64,000 nt of DNA from SFLA01 sp045595785 (GCA_045595785.1 JAZOBE010000013.1:3137-67136); one strand, 5' to 3'; positions 23,583 to 33,233 are shown, counted from the first letter of the stretch. Notes: generated by a model from the sequence alone, not told the origin. Program-made: numbers and translations.

Positions 23583-26500
23583 TTATTCGGTTCTAAGTGC
23601 AACTACGGGGTCTTTCTTTGCCGCGCTTCTGGAGGGAATTACGCCGGAAAGCATAGTAAGAATAACGCTTATTATTACAAGTATGACAGCAGTGAAAACA
23701 GGAAGTACCGCACTAAGGTTGCCGATACCGGTAAGGTGGTGCAGTATCATATTAATGGGTATGCACAGCAGATAAGTTACGGCAACACCCACTAAACCGG
23801 AAGTAAAACCGATAATAACCGTCTCTGCGGTAAACATGGAAGAAACGTTCTTCTTGGAAGCGCCAATAGCGCGGAGAATACCGATTTCTTTTGTACGCTC
23901 CTGAACGGAAATGAGGGTGATAACACCGATCATTATTGACGAAACGATGAGAGAAACCGCTACAAAAGCAATAAGAACGTAAGTAATTGCATTGATGATG
24001 GTGGTAATAGAAGACATCATCAGTCCAATATAATCGGTATATGCAATCTTCTGAAGATCATCAGCACTGTCATTATAAGCAGTGATTGCATCTTCGATTA
24101 TATCCTTGTTCTCAAAAGAAGAAGCAAAAAGGTTTATTGAAGAAGGTGTATCAATATCAACGTAACCGAGCTTAATAAGGTTAGTGTCAAAATCGGAATC
24201 GGAGAATTCAAGAACTACTTCATAGTAATCAGCACACTGCTCTGCGCTGAAGGTGGACAGTGAACCATCCAACAATGCCGCAAGCTGTGCGGGCGCCATT
24301 CCGCCAAGCTGTTCCTGAACTCGTGCTGCATACTGTGCCGCATACTGCTCTGAAAGCATTGCTGTGAAGATCTCGGTTATCTCCTCGTCGCTCATTACAT
24401 CAATATATGAAGCGATGTTATCTTTGCTCATACCCATCTGCTCAGCAAGACCATCGATCAGAGCATTTCGCATATCTTCCATAGTCATTGATTCGAGCAT
24501 TGTGTTTACCGCAAGAGACACTTCTGTATCGGAAGGAATGGACATTATTGAAATATATGCCTTTGCTTTGCCGGCTTCATCTAACGTAGCAACGTGGTCC
24601 AAAAACAGTTTTTGCTTTTCTTCAACAGACATATTTTCAGAGGCGTCCTTAAACGGAAGTCCGGTGAAAATATCCGTATCGGGAGAAGCGATCTGCTGTT
24701 TTACAGCATCAGATGCAACTCCCTGCGCGATAATGTATTCGGTTAGTTCGCTGGTATAACAAATAGAGCCAACAAGCATTGAAGAAATGGAGTTTTCCGC
24801 AGGACGGATAATTCCGGAAACCTTGAGGGGAATTCCGTTGTTATAAAGATAACGTAGACCTGCATCCGTATCGCGAAGATCAACGTACAAGCCGGTTTCC
24901 GTATCTATTGAATAGCAAGAGGAATTAAGAACAGTACGGAACTCCATATCGCAGATTTCTTCATAAGACCAGCTTTCAGTGGTCAGCTCCAGCTCGGTGC
25001 CGTTAAGAACTGCGTCTACCATTTTTTCCATGTCTTCCTTGGTCGTAAGTCCTAGAGCATACAGGGTCATATCATCAAGCTCGTTGTTTTCATCCAACAC
25101 AAGTACTACTTCGTCATACTCTGTCGGCCATGTGCCGTATACAAGATCATACTGTTTTTCAATAAGCTCACTTACTAATTTACCATTCTCGCCGGGAAGC
25201 ATTTCCTGCCACAAGGTAACTCCGGGAGACATTGTCATTGAAGAAGACATTCCGGAAAGCATAGACGAGCCGGAAAGCGCATTATTACCCATCATAGTGG
25301 AAGACATATCCATACCAAAACTTTCAAGCAGTATCTCTTGCAACAATGCTTGAGTATCGGAATGAACTATTTTTCCGTTTTCATCCTTTGTGTACACCAA
25401 AAGATTAAGATTGTAAGTATATTGAATGCCGTTTAACGCTTCCTTAAGTTTTTCATTATCAGAGCTTTCTGATACTGCAGATTCAATATATTCCTTAAAC
25501 GCTTTAAGGTCATTTTCTGTTGCTTTTGTATTGTTAAGCGCGTTTATCATTGCAGATAACATGGCTTTTTTGTAAACCGCATCGTTTTCGTGGTCATTAA
25601 CAGATTCAGCTTCACCGATAAACGTAGCAAGCAAGGTGCTCATATCAAGATGCTGTGCTTCTATCGTTAAAGGATATGATGAAAGCGTTTCTTCTTGAAC
25701 TGCATCTATATAAGCTGTCATACCGTTTGAAACCGCATATATCAACGCAATACCTATTATACCGATACTTCCTGCAAAAGAAGTAAGTATGGTACGGCCT
25801 TTTTTGCTGATAAGATTCTTAAGGGACAAGCCAAAGGACGTACCGTAAGAAAGAGACGGCTTTTTGGCGTTTTTCTTTGTATCAACAGCTTTTTCCTTCA
25901 GACGCTCTCTGTCAACCTCGTCATCAGTCAAGGGCGCAGAATCACCTGTAATGGTGCCATCGACCATATTAATAATTCTTGTTGAATATTTTTCTGCAAG
26001 ATCAGGGTTATGAGTAACCATTATTACCAGTCGGTCACGGGATATCTCTTTCAAAATATCCATAACCTGAACGCTGGTTTCTGTATCAAGAGCGCCTGTA
26101 GGCTCATCTGCTAGAATAATATCCGGATTATTAACTATTGCACGGGCAATAGCAACACGTTGCATCTGACCACCGGACATTTCTCCCGGTTTCTTTTTAA
26201 GATGGTCTCCAAGGCCTACCTTTTCAAGGGCTTCTTTCGCTCTTTTTCTGCGTTCACGCTTGGGAACACCTGAAAGCGACAGCGCCAGCTCAACATTCTG
26301 GAGTACTGTCTGATGAGGGATAAGATTATAGCTTTGAAATACAAAACCAACAGAATGATTGCGATATGTATCCCAATCTCTGTCCTTAAAATCCTTCGTA
26401 CTTTTACCGTTTATAAACAGATCGCCGTCGCTATATCTGTCAAGACCGCCGATGATGTTAAGCATCGTGGTTTTTCCGCACCCCGATGGTCCGAGAATAG

Positions 26501-26603
26501 ACACAAACTCACAATCCCGAAACTGAAGGTTAATTCCGCGAAGTGCATAAACCTTGGTTTCCCCTGCGGAATACTCCTTTTTTATGTTTTTTAATTCAAG
26601 CAT
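23583..26603 (-). CDS. MacB-like ABC transporter, ATPase fused to FtsX-type permease
   Basis: 1006 residues. The N-terminal ATPase (1-225) has Walker A GPSGCGKTT, signature MSGGQMQRVAIARA, Walker B ILADEPTGALD and the H-loop THN. After a linker, a first transmembrane helix at about 270-295 is followed by an extracellular region of about 560 residues, then three C-terminal helices of the FtsX/MacB permease type and the ending SRSAAKKDPVVALRTE. Such fused transporters act as mechanotransmitters for peptide export, antibiotic defence or cell-wall processes. The outer domain is Met/Ser-rich around 430-465. It overlaps pgsA by 8 bases. Confidence 0.9.
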   Translation of the reverse strand: MLELKNIKKEYSAGETKVYALRGINLQFRDCEFVSILGPSGCGKTTMLNIIGGLDRYSDGDLFINGKSTKDFKDRDWDTYRNHSVGFVFQSYNLIPHQTVLQNVELALSLSGVPKRERRKRAKEALEKVGLGDHLKKKPGEMSGGQMQRVAIARAIVNNPDIILADEPTGALDTETSVQVMDILKEISRDRLVIMVTHNPDLAEKYSTRIINMVDGTITGDSAPLTDDEVDRERLKEKAVDTKKNAKKPSLSYGTSFGLSLKNLISKKGRTILTSFAGSIGIIGIALIYAVSNGMTAYIDAVQEETLSSYPLTIEAQHLDMSTLLATFIGEAESVNDHENDAVYKKAMLSAMINALNNTKATENDLKAFKEYIESAVSESSDNEKLKEALNGIQYTYNLNLLVYTKDENGKIVHSDTQALLQEILLESFGMDMSSTMMGNNALSGSSMLSGMSSSMTMSPGVTLWQEMLPGENGKLVSELIEKQYDLVYGTWPTEYDEVVLVLDENNELDDMTLYALGLTTKEDMEKMVDAVLNGTELELTTESWSYEEICDMEFRTVLNSSCYSIDTETGLYVDLRDTDAGLRYLYNNGIPLKVSGIIRPAENSISSMLVGSICYTSELTEYIIAQGVASDAVKQQIASPDTDIFTGLPFKDASENMSVEEKQKLFLDHVATLDEAGKAKAYISIMSIPSDTEVSLAVNTMLESMTMEDMRNALIDGLAEQMGMSKDNIASYIDVMSDEEITEIFTAMLSEQYAAQYAARVQEQLGGMAPAQLAALLDGSLSTFSAEQCADYYEVVLEFSDSDFDTNLIKLGYVDIDTPSSINLFASSFENKDIIEDAITAYNDSADDLQKIAYTDYIGLMMSSITTIINAITYVLIAFVAVSLIVSSIMIGVITLISVQERTKEIGILRAIGASKKNVSSMFTAETVIIGFTSGLVGVAVTYLLCIPINMILHHLTGIGNLSAVLPVFTAVILVIISVILTMLSGVIPSRSAAKKDPVVALRTE

Positions 26604-27177
26604 TGGTGTTCTCCTTGTTCAAAATGTTCTCACGAAATAGCGTAAAATAAAATCTTATATAAAGGCTCAAACTTATTACTAAAGAAACAGTACAAGCCGT
26701 TAAAAGCAGCAATGAAGCAGTATGAGACATATCAGGAAAAAGCACAAAAAGAATCATGGCAGCATAGAGGATAACCGTATTTGCTTTTCCGTACCATCTT
26801 GCGCTGTTAACAGAATCAAGCTTTTTCATAGCAGCTACTCCCATTAACATCATAACGGTTTCTTTTGCAATAAACATTCCGGCTAATAGCCACACCTCGG
26901 GAATACGGATAGCTATACAAAAAATAACTGTTATTTGTGTTAATTTATCTGCTACAGGATCAAGTATCTTTCCAAAATCGGAAACCATATTGCATTTACG
27001 TGCTATTATACCGTCAACAACATCGGTTACCCCTGATAATAAAATAAATATTACCGCCTGCAGATACATTTGTCTGAAGCAATATAAATAAACAATTAAG
27101 GGTATAAGCATTAATCTTACAATACTTAATAAATTTGGTATTGTAATTATCTGCTCCTTTTTGAATAATCTTTTCAT
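26596..27177 (-). CDS. pgsA: CDP-diacylglycerol-glycerol-3-phosphate 3-phosphatidyltransferase
   Basis: 193 residues with five or six membrane helices. The CDP-alcohol phosphotransferase signature DVVDGIIARKCNMVSDFGK...D...D (D-x2-DG-x2-AR-x8-G-x3-D-x3-D) spans roughly residues 52-76. It makes phosphatidylglycerol phosphate at the membrane, the first step to phosphatidylglycerol and cardiolipin. Other enzymes of this superfamily cannot be fully excluded, but the size and IPNLLSIVRL start fit PgsA. It is co-transcribed with ftsH (24 bases upstream) and overlaps the ABC gene. Confidence 0.88.
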   Translation of the reverse strand: MKRLFKKEQIITIPNLLSIVRLMLIPLIVYLYCFRQMYLQAVIFILLSGVTDVVDGIIARKCNMVSDFGKILDPVADKLTQITVIFCIAIRIPEVWLLAGMFIAKETVMMLMGVAAMKKLDSVNSARWYGKANTVILYAAMILFVLFPDMSHTASLLLLTACTVSLVISLSLYIRFYFTLFRENILNKENTNA

Positions 27178-27201
27178 TATTTATTTCCCTCGTAAAACCT
27201 C

Positions 27202-29013
27202 TTAAGCATTTAATATATCCATAAACTCTTTGCCGCTAATAGTTTCATTTCGGTACAGATATATCGCCAATTCATCAAGTTTTTTACGGTTATCGGTTAA
27301 GATTGCGATCGCCTTTTTGTATTGTTTTTCGATAATATCTGAAACAGCTTTGTCAACAGCAGTTTGCGTTTCCGGTGAGCACGCGGAAACTGTATCTCCA
27401 CCAAGATACCGGTTGTTTTCATTTTCCAAAGCAACCATTCCGAATTCCTTGCTCATTCCGAATCTTGTAATCATTGAACGTGCCAGCTTTGTGGCTTGTT
27501 GGATATCGTTTACTGCGCCGGTAGTAATATTGCCTACAGCTACATGTTCGGCAGCGCGTCCGCCGGTAAGCATTGCAATCTTGTTTTCTATATCTGTTTT
27601 AGAAAGAAGATATCTGTTATTTTCTTCTGTTTGCATTGTGTATCCCAAAGCGCCGGAGGTTCGGGGCACAATAGTGATCTTTTGTACCGGCGCTGAATTT
27701 TCTTGCTTTGCTGCAACCAAAGCATGACCTATCTCGTGATAAGCTACTATGAGCTTCTCCTTGTCGGTAAGAATAGCATTTTTCTTTTGATATCCGGCGA
27801 TTACAACTTCAATGCTTTCCTCAAGATCACTTTGATTCACTTTGTCTCTTCCGAACCGTACAGCACGAAGCGCAGCTTCGTTAACTATATTAGCCAGTTC
27901 AGCGCCTGACGCTCCCGATGCCATTCTGGCGACGGCAAGAAAATTGACGTCTTCTTCAGTTTTAATTTTCTTGGCGTGAACCTTCAATATCTCTTCCCTT
28001 CCTTTTAGATCGGGAAGCTCTACCGGTACTCTGCGGTCAAATCTGCCTGGACGGGTAAGCGCAGGATCTAAGGTTTCGGGACGATTGGTTGCCGCAAGAA
28101 TAATAACACCGGTATTGCCTTGGAATCCATCCATCTCTGTAAGCAACTGATTAAGTGTTTGTTCCCTTTCATCATTGCCGCCAAGACGACCATCACGTTT
28201 TTGACCGATTGCATCAATTTCATCAATGAACACTATACACGGTGCTTTTTCTTTTGCTTGCTTAAACAGATCTCTGACTTTGGAAGCGCCCATTCCCACG
28301 AACATCTCGACAAATTCTGAACCTGACATCGAGAAAAAAGGCACGTTCGCTTCACCCGCAACCGCCTTTGCCAGCATAGTCTTTCCAGTGCCGGGAGGAC
28401 CAACAAGTAAAATGCCTTTGGGCATTGAAGCGCCGATTTCAGTATATTTGGCAGGATTATGAAGATAATCAACTACCTCGGCAAGGTTTTCTTTTGCTTC
28501 ATCTTCTCCGGCGACATCGGAAAACTTTATGCCGTTGCTGGATTTAACATAAACCTTGGCGTTGCTTTTACCCATATTGAACATCATAGAGTTGTTGCCG
28601 CCGGCTTTTTTCATAAATACTCTTGATATGATGTTACCAAGTAATATTAAAAAGATTATGGGAAACACCCATGAAAGAAAGAAGGATAAAACGGGTGAAG
28701 TTTCTTCTATTATTTCACCGGAGAACACCACGCCTGCATTATGAAGACGATCAATTAGGTTAGAATCCTCAAGTATTCCTGTTTTATATATCTGTTTTTC
28801 TTCCTTATCAGTGAACAGAATACGGTTTGCTTGTATTTCAACCTTGCCGATTTCTCCTGAACTTGTCATCGACATAAAGGTTCCGTAATCCACTTCTTTT
28901 ATTCTTCTCTCAGCAATATTTGGCATTGCTATGAGATTAAACAAAAGGAGTACAGCAAGAGTTATAACGTAATAAAACAATAATGACTTTTTGGGCTTCT
29001 TAACTTCTTTCAA
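27202..29013 (-). CDS. ftsH: ATP-dependent zinc metalloprotease FtsH
   Basis: 603 residues. Two N-terminal membrane helices flank a short outer domain. The AAA module has Walker A GPPGTGKT, Walker B IVFIDEID and the second-region-of-homology ATNRPETLDPALTRPGRFDRR. The protease motif reads HEIGH (usually HEAGH), with a downstream third zinc ligand Asp in the TTGAVND region. FtsH degrades membrane and regulatory proteins. The start is TTG with AAGGAAGA seven bases upstream. It heads the ftsH-pgsA-ABC gene string. A weak TTGATT-18-CATAAT promoter lies upstream. Confidence 0.95.
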   Translation of the reverse strand: MKEVKKPKKSLLFYYVITLAVLLLFNLIAMPNIAERRIKEVDYGTFMSMTSSGEIGKVEIQANRILFTDKEEKQIYKTGILEDSNLIDRLHNAGVVFSGEIIEETSPVLSFFLSWVFPIIFLILLGNIISRVFMKKAGGNNSMMFNMGKSNAKVYVKSSNGIKFSDVAGEDEAKENLAEVVDYLHNPAKYTEIGASMPKGILLVGPPGTGKTMLAKAVAGEANVPFFSMSGSEFVEMFVGMGASKVRDLFKQAKEKAPCIVFIDEIDAIGQKRDGRLGGNDEREQTLNQLLTEMDGFQGNTGVIILAATNRPETLDPALTRPGRFDRRVPVELPDLKGREEILKVHAKKIKTEEDVNFLAVARMASGASGAELANIVNEAALRAVRFGRDKVNQSDLEESIEVVIAGYQKKNAILTDKEKLIVAYHEIGHALVAAKQENSAPVQKITIVPRTSGALGYTMQTEENNRYLLSKTDIENKIAMLTGGRAAEHVAVGNITTGAVNDIQQATKLARSMITRFGMSKEFGMVALENENNRYLGGDTVSACSPETQTAVDKAVSDIIEKQYKKAIAILTDNRKKLDELAIYLYRNETISGKEFMDILNA

Positions 29014-29108
29014 TTCATGTTCTTCCTTTGCTTTTCGATTACCAACATATTATGCTCAATTTCTAAACCGAAAATCAACTAAGAAGATTAAAAATTATAT
29101 ATTTTTTG

Positions 29109-30167
29109 TTATTTTGGTAACAAAACTGTGAACATGGTCATATTATTTTCACAATTTACAGTTATTTTACCGCTATGAAGATCAACTACACGTTTGGCAA
29201 CAGCGAGTCCTACGCCATTACCATCAGTACAGTGTGATTCATCTGCTTGATAAAATTTATTAAAAATTCGTTCTCTTTTCTCAACCGGGATCTCGACACC
29301 GGAATTAATAACGGAAACATAGATATTTGTTTCATCAGTCTTAATACTTATCTCAACAGTGCCGCCTTCAGGAGAAAACTTTACCGCATTATCAATCAGA
29401 TTAATCCATACCTGTGCAAGCAATTCCTGATCTGCATTAATAAAATGCTCTCTGAAATTAAGCGCAAAAACCACATTTTTAGCCGACCATTTTTCTTCAA
29501 GCATTAAGATGCAAACACGAAGCTGTTCAGATAAATTAAAGCTTTCTGTATTCGAAAGAATAGTTTGGTTTTCTATTTTTGTAAGCTCCAATACATTTGT
29601 CGCCATACGAGATAAGCGTAATGACTCTTCTTCGATTACCGATAGATATTCTTCTTTTTGTGTTTCAGAAAGTTCACCCTTGCGTATAAGCTTTGCAAAT
29701 CCTGCGATTGAAACGATGGGCGTTTTGAATTCATGAGAAAAGTTATTAACAAAATCCGAACGAAACATCTCGGTATTCTGCAGCTCTTCAGCCAAAGTAT
29801 TGAATGAATCTGCAAGTTTACCAAACAACGGAAATCTGTTTAATACACTATTTAACTTGATACGAACAGAATAATTACCGTTTGCTAACGCATCAATACT
29901 CGAAATAAGTACGTTTATCGGCTTTAGCGGAATATGAACAATGATACCGGCAGCAATTGCGCCGACAATAAGACTTGCAACGCTCATTGTAACCATAAAC
30001 ATTGCAATACCGCTATATCCGTGAAGTTCAGGTCGATAAATGCCGGTTGATATTAAAATGAGAATAGATCCGTTTACCAAAACAAGTGCAAACAGAAATA
30101 TCAAAAAAACCACAATTGAAAGAAGCACTGTAAGGGCAAAGCGAGAATTACTTTTTTTGTTTATCAT
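29109..30167 (-). CDS. HAMP-containing sensor histidine kinase
   Basis: 352 residues. Two membrane helices (about 10-35 and 50-75) enclose only a very short outer loop, then comes a HAMP linker. The H-box is FSHEFKTPIVSI, with the phospho-accepting His, followed by N-, G1- and G2-boxes (LIDNAVKFSPEGG, GNGVGLAVAKRV). The tiny external loop suggests intramembrane sensing, as in antibiotic-responsive kinases. The start overlaps the response regulator stop as ATGA, giving coupled translation. Confidence 0.92.
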   Translation of the reverse strand: MINKKSNSRFALTVLLSIVVFLIFLFALVLVNGSILILISTGIYRPELHGYSGIAMFMVTMSVASLIVGAIAAGIIVHIPLKPINVLISSIDALANGNYSVRIKLNSVLNRFPLFGKLADSFNTLAEELQNTEMFRSDFVNNFSHEFKTPIVSIAGFAKLIRKGELSETQKEEYLSVIEEESLRLSRMATNVLELTKIENQTILSNTESFNLSEQLRVCILMLEEKWSAKNVVFALNFREHFINADQELLAQVWINLIDNAVKFSPEGGTVEISIKTDETNIYVSVINSGVEIPVEKRERIFNKFYQADESHCTDGNGVGLAVAKRVVDLHSGKITVNCENNMTMFTVLLPK

Positions 30168-30838
30168 ATCTTTTTTACCGCCTTGTAACCAAGTCCACGG
30201 ACAGATTCGATATCAAATTCTTTCCAACCGTCAAAACGTTTTCTCAATCTGCCAATATGGACAGTTACGGTTTCCCAACCGGTTTCGCTGTCGGAACCCC
30301 ATATCTCGTCCATTAACTGAATTCGAGTGAAAATCTTACCGGGATATGACAGCAACTTATAAAGCAGCAAAAATTCCTTTTGAGGTAATTCTACAGTTTC
30401 GCCGTTTCCCGAAACTGTATACGAGTCATAATCCAATACCACATTTCCAATGACAATTTTTTTCTCGTTAACAATTTGTGCACGTCGCAAAAGCGCTTTT
30501 ATTCGAAGAAGCATCTCTTCTTCATCAATAGGCTTTGTCATATAATCATCGGTTCCAACGAGAAAGCCACGTTTTTTATCTTCCTGGCGTTGTTTTGCAG
30601 AAACCATAAGTATAGGCAAAGTATTATTGCTTTCGCGCAAAATCTCGGTAAAAACGTACCCATCCATTTCAGGCATCATAATGTCAAGGACAACCAGGTC
30701 TATGTGTTCTTTATCGAGAACAGCTAAAGCTTCCTTCCCGTTGGAAGCGGTATATACAGTATATTTTGATTTTTCAAGAATAGTTTTCAAAAATAAACGC
30801 GTATTTTTATCATCGTCTGCAACAAGAATATGAAACAT
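30164..30838 (-). CDS. OmpR-family response regulator
   Basis: About 224 residues. The receiver domain has the acidic pair in VADDDKN, phospho-acceptor LDIMMPEMDG and the switch Lys in TDDYMTKP. The C-terminal winged helix ends ESVRGLGYKAVKK. It partners the kinase encoded immediately downstream. The start MFHILV at 30838 is chosen because GGGGG lies about seven bases upstream; longer in-frame starts lack spacing. Target genes are unknown, though the large ABC transporter nearby is a candidate by analogy with antibiotic-sensing modules. Confidence 0.93.
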   Translation of the reverse strand: MFHILVADDDKNTRLFLKTILEKSKYTVYTASNGKEALAVLDKEHIDLVVLDIMMPEMDGYVFTEILRESNNTLPILMVSAKQRQEDKKRGFLVGTDDYMTKPIDEEEMLLRIKALLRRAQIVNEKKIVIGNVVLDYDSYTVSGNGETVELPQKEFLLLYKLLSYPGKIFTRIQLMDEIWGSDSETGWETVTVHIGRLRKRFDGWKEFDIESVRGLGYKAVKKI

Positions 30839-30938
30839 TACCATTCCCCCGTTTAAATTACTATAAACAACAAACATAAACTGTAAATAAACTTATAGAT
30901 TATATTAACAACTGAAACCGAAAAAATCAATACAAACG

Positions 30939-30967
30939 TTGAGAAAAATAAGACTTTGTGTTATACT
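30939..30967 (+). promoter_or_regulatory. SigA promoter of the AlkD-like gene
   Basis: TTGAGA (30939-30944), a 17-base spacer and TATACT (30962-30967), 24 bases before the chosen ATG. This supports the downstream start. Confidence 0.7.
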
Positions 30968-30991
30968 TTTAAAAAATGTCGGAGAAAATTT

Positions 30992-31669
30992 ATGACAGAG
31001 AAAATAATAAGCCTGTTGTTGCAAAACACAGATGAAAAATACAGATTATTTCAGTGCGCTTTGATGCCGACGGTTAACCCTGACACTGTTCTCGGAGTGC
31101 GCACGCCTATCCTAAGAAAAATGGCAAAAGAGTACAAAAACAACTATAACATAAATTCTTTTCTACATACACTTCCCCACAAGTATTATGAAGAGAATAA
31201 TCTACACGCATTTATAATTAAACAAACTAACGAGTTTGAAGAATGTGTTTTACAAATCGACAGTTTTTTACCATACGTCAATAATTGGGCGACCTGTGAC
31301 AGTTTGAGACCCAAATGCTTTAAGAGCAACAAAAACGAGCTTATGCATTACGTACAAAAATGGATAAAATCGCAGCAAATTTATACTGTTAGATATGCTA
31401 TCGGTATGCTTTTGACATACTATCTTGATGAAGATTTCTCGCCGTCCCACCTACAAGCAGTCGCTCAAATACAAAGTGAAGAATACTATGTGAATATGAT
31501 GAAAGCATGGTATTTTGCAACTGCGTTGGCAAAGCAATACAATGACACTATTCCCTATATCGAAAACCGTTTGCTGACTGATTTTGTGCATAAAAAAACT
31601 ATTCAAAAGGCTATTGAAAGCTATAGAATATCTGATGACAAAAAGCAGTATTTAAAACAACTTAAATAG
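30992..31669 (+). CDS. AlkD-like DNA alkylation repair protein
   Basis: 225 residues, all-helical, of the HEAT-like repeat DNA glycosylase family. Landmarks are GVRTPILRKMAK near residue 35, YEENNLHAFII, VNNWATCDSLRPK and the C-terminal YIENRLLTDFVHKKTIQKAIES. Family members remove bulky or cationic alkylated bases without base flipping. Start ATG 30992 has CGGAGA about six bases upstream; the longer frame begins inside the promoter. It is monocistronic. Confidence 0.88.
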   Translation: MTEKIISLLLQNTDEKYRLFQCALMPTVNPDTVLGVRTPILRKMAKEYKNNYNINSFLHTLPHKYYEENNLHAFIIKQTNEFEECVLQIDSFLPYVNNWATCDSLRPKCFKSNKNELMHYVQKWIKSQQIYTVRYAIGMLLTYYLDEDFSPSHLQAVAQIQSEEYYVNMMKAWYFATALAKQYNDTIPYIENRLLTDFVHKKTIQKAIESYRISDDKKQYLKQLK

Positions 31670-31768
31670 TATTTTTTGCAACTGCATTTAAACTAAACAA
31701 TAAAACCGGAGAGCAAAGCCTTTGCCAAGCCTGTGCATAAGTTATTATTAAAAAACTTTATTGTATTT

Positions 31769-31893
31769 TTGCATAAATAAGCACAACAAATAAAGTCAAA
31801 CAGTAGATAAAAGGTAAAAAAACAAATGATTATCTCAATTTCATTGACAAATTTAAGATAGGGTTGTATAATGTTGCATAAATATGTAGCATT
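31769..31893 (+). promoter_or_regulatory. Putative ArgR/AhrC boxes upstream of argG
   Basis: Two related sites share TTGCATAAATA. One is at 31769-31783 (TTGCATAAATAAGCA). The other is an imperfect palindrome at 31870-31893 (AATGTTGCATA...TATGTAGCATT, 9 of 11 arm positions matching) that overlaps the end of the -10 box and the transcription start. ARG boxes are AT-rich 18-bp dyads of this kind, usually in pairs, bound by arginine-loaded ArgR. No argR gene is in the window. Confidence 0.55.
31844..31872 (+). promoter_or_regulatory. SigA promoter of the arginine operon
   Basis: A perfect TTGACA (31844-31849), a 17-base spacer and a perfect TATAAT (31867-31872), about 40 bases upstream of argG. 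Confidence 0.9.
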
Positions 31894-31913
31894 TTTTACG
31901 GAGGAAACAAAAA

Positions 31914-33128
31914 ATGAACAAAGAAAACATAAAGAAAGTAGTTCTTGCCTATTCCGGCGGACTTGATACATCAATAATCATTCCTTGGCTCAAGGAGAAT
32001 TATAATAACTGCGAAGTAATCGCCGTATCCGGCAATGTCGGACAAGCTGATGAGCTTGAAGGACTTGAAGAAAAAGCACTTAAAACCGGTGCTTCCAAGC
32101 TTTACGTTCTTGATCAGACTGACGAATACGTTGATGAATATATTATTCCCACAATGAAAGCTGGCGCCGTTTACGAAGAATACCTTCTCGGTACCAGTCA
32201 CGCACGTCCCTGCATCGCTAAAGGTCTTGCGGAGATTGCTATTAAAGAAAATGCAGATGCTATTGCACACGGTTGTACAGGTAAGGGCAATGACCAGGTT
32301 CGTTTCGAGCTTGCACTCAAGCACTTCTGTCCTAACATGCCTATTATCGCTCCTTGGCGTGAATGGGATATTAAATCCCGCGAAGAAGAAATCGATTACG
32401 CCGAAGCGCACAATATCCCTCTTAAGATAAATCGCGAGACCAATTATTCCAAGGACAAGAACCTTTGGCATCTTTCTCATGAGGGTATGGATCTTGAAGA
32501 CACCGGCAACGAACCTTTGTATGAAAAGCCCGGTTTTCTTGAAATGGGCGTATCTCCCATTCAGGCTCCCGATGAACCCACTTATATCACTCTTGATTTT
32601 GTCCAGGGTACTCCCGTCGCACTTAACGATGAGAAAATGAGCGCGAAGAATATCATTCTCAAGCTTAATGAGATTGGCGGTAAAAACGGTATTGGTATTA
32701 TTGACATCGTTGAAAACCGTTTGGTTGGTATGAAATGCCGCGGCGTATATGAGACTCCCGGCGGAACTATTCTTTATAAAGCACACAGCGTTCTTGAGAG
32801 CATTTGCCTTGACAAGATGACTCTTCACGAAAAGCAGCGTCTTTCCATCACCTTTGCAGAGCTTGTTTATAACGGTCAGTGGTTTACTCCTCTCCGTGAG
32901 GCACTTTCCGCTTTTGTTGATAAGACTCAGGAGCGTGTTACCGGTAAAGTTAAGCTTAAGCTCTATAAGGGCAATGTGATTAACGCAGGCGTTTGGAGTG
33001 ATTATTCACTTTACAGCGAAGAAATTGCAACATTCGGCGAAAGTGATTATGATCAGACTGACGCTACCGGATTTATTAACCTTTACGGTCTGCCTATAAA
33101 GGTTCAGGCTATGGTTGATGGTAAATAA
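31914..33128 (+). CDS. argG: Argininosuccinate synthase
   Basis: 404 residues, the normal family length. It has the ATP pyrophosphatase P-loop AYSGGLDTSIIIPWL near the N-terminus, then HGCTGKGNDQVRFE (about 116-129) and a C-terminal MALN-like part GLPIKVQAMV. It joins citrulline and aspartate using ATP to give argininosuccinate. It is the first gene of a seven-gene operon with all the steps from glutamate. ACGGAGGAAAC is the ribosome site. Confidence 0.97.
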   Translation: MNKENIKKVVLAYSGGLDTSIIIPWLKENYNNCEVIAVSGNVGQADELEGLEEKALKTGASKLYVLDQTDEYVDEYIIPTMKAGAVYEEYLLGTSHARPCIAKGLAEIAIKENADAIAHGCTGKGNDQVRFELALKHFCPNMPIIAPWREWDIKSREEEIDYAEAHNIPLKINRETNYSKDKNLWHLSHEGMDLEDTGNEPLYEKPGFLEMGVSPIQAPDEPTYITLDFVQGTPVALNDEKMSAKNIILKLNEIGGKNGIGIIDIVENRLVGMKCRGVYETPGGTILYKAHSVLESICLDKMTLHEKQRLSITFAELVYNGQWFTPLREALSAFVDKTQERVTGKVKLKLYKGNVINAGVWSDYSLYSEEIATFGESDYDQTDATGFINLYGLPIKVQAMVDGK

Positions 33129-33155
33129 CCCCAAAATCTAAAAAAATACTAACGA

Positions 33156-33188
33156 TACCGGATGACCGAAAATATCAGTCAGCCGGTA
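33156..33188 (+). other. Hairpin in the argG-argH gap
   Basis: An 11-bp stem TACCGGATGAC/GTCAGCCGGTA with one mismatch and an 11-base loop. It is not followed by a T run, so an mRNA processing or stability element is more likely than a terminator. Confidence 0.5.
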
Positions 33189-33233
33189 TTGGCGTATGTT
33201 GCGGAAAATTCATTTCGCCAAGGAGAAACGGAT

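Noticed and set aside
31693..31974. A 93-codon minus-strand frame at the argG promoter
   Set aside because: It runs through the promoter and into argG in antisense, is of low complexity, and lacks a ribosome site.
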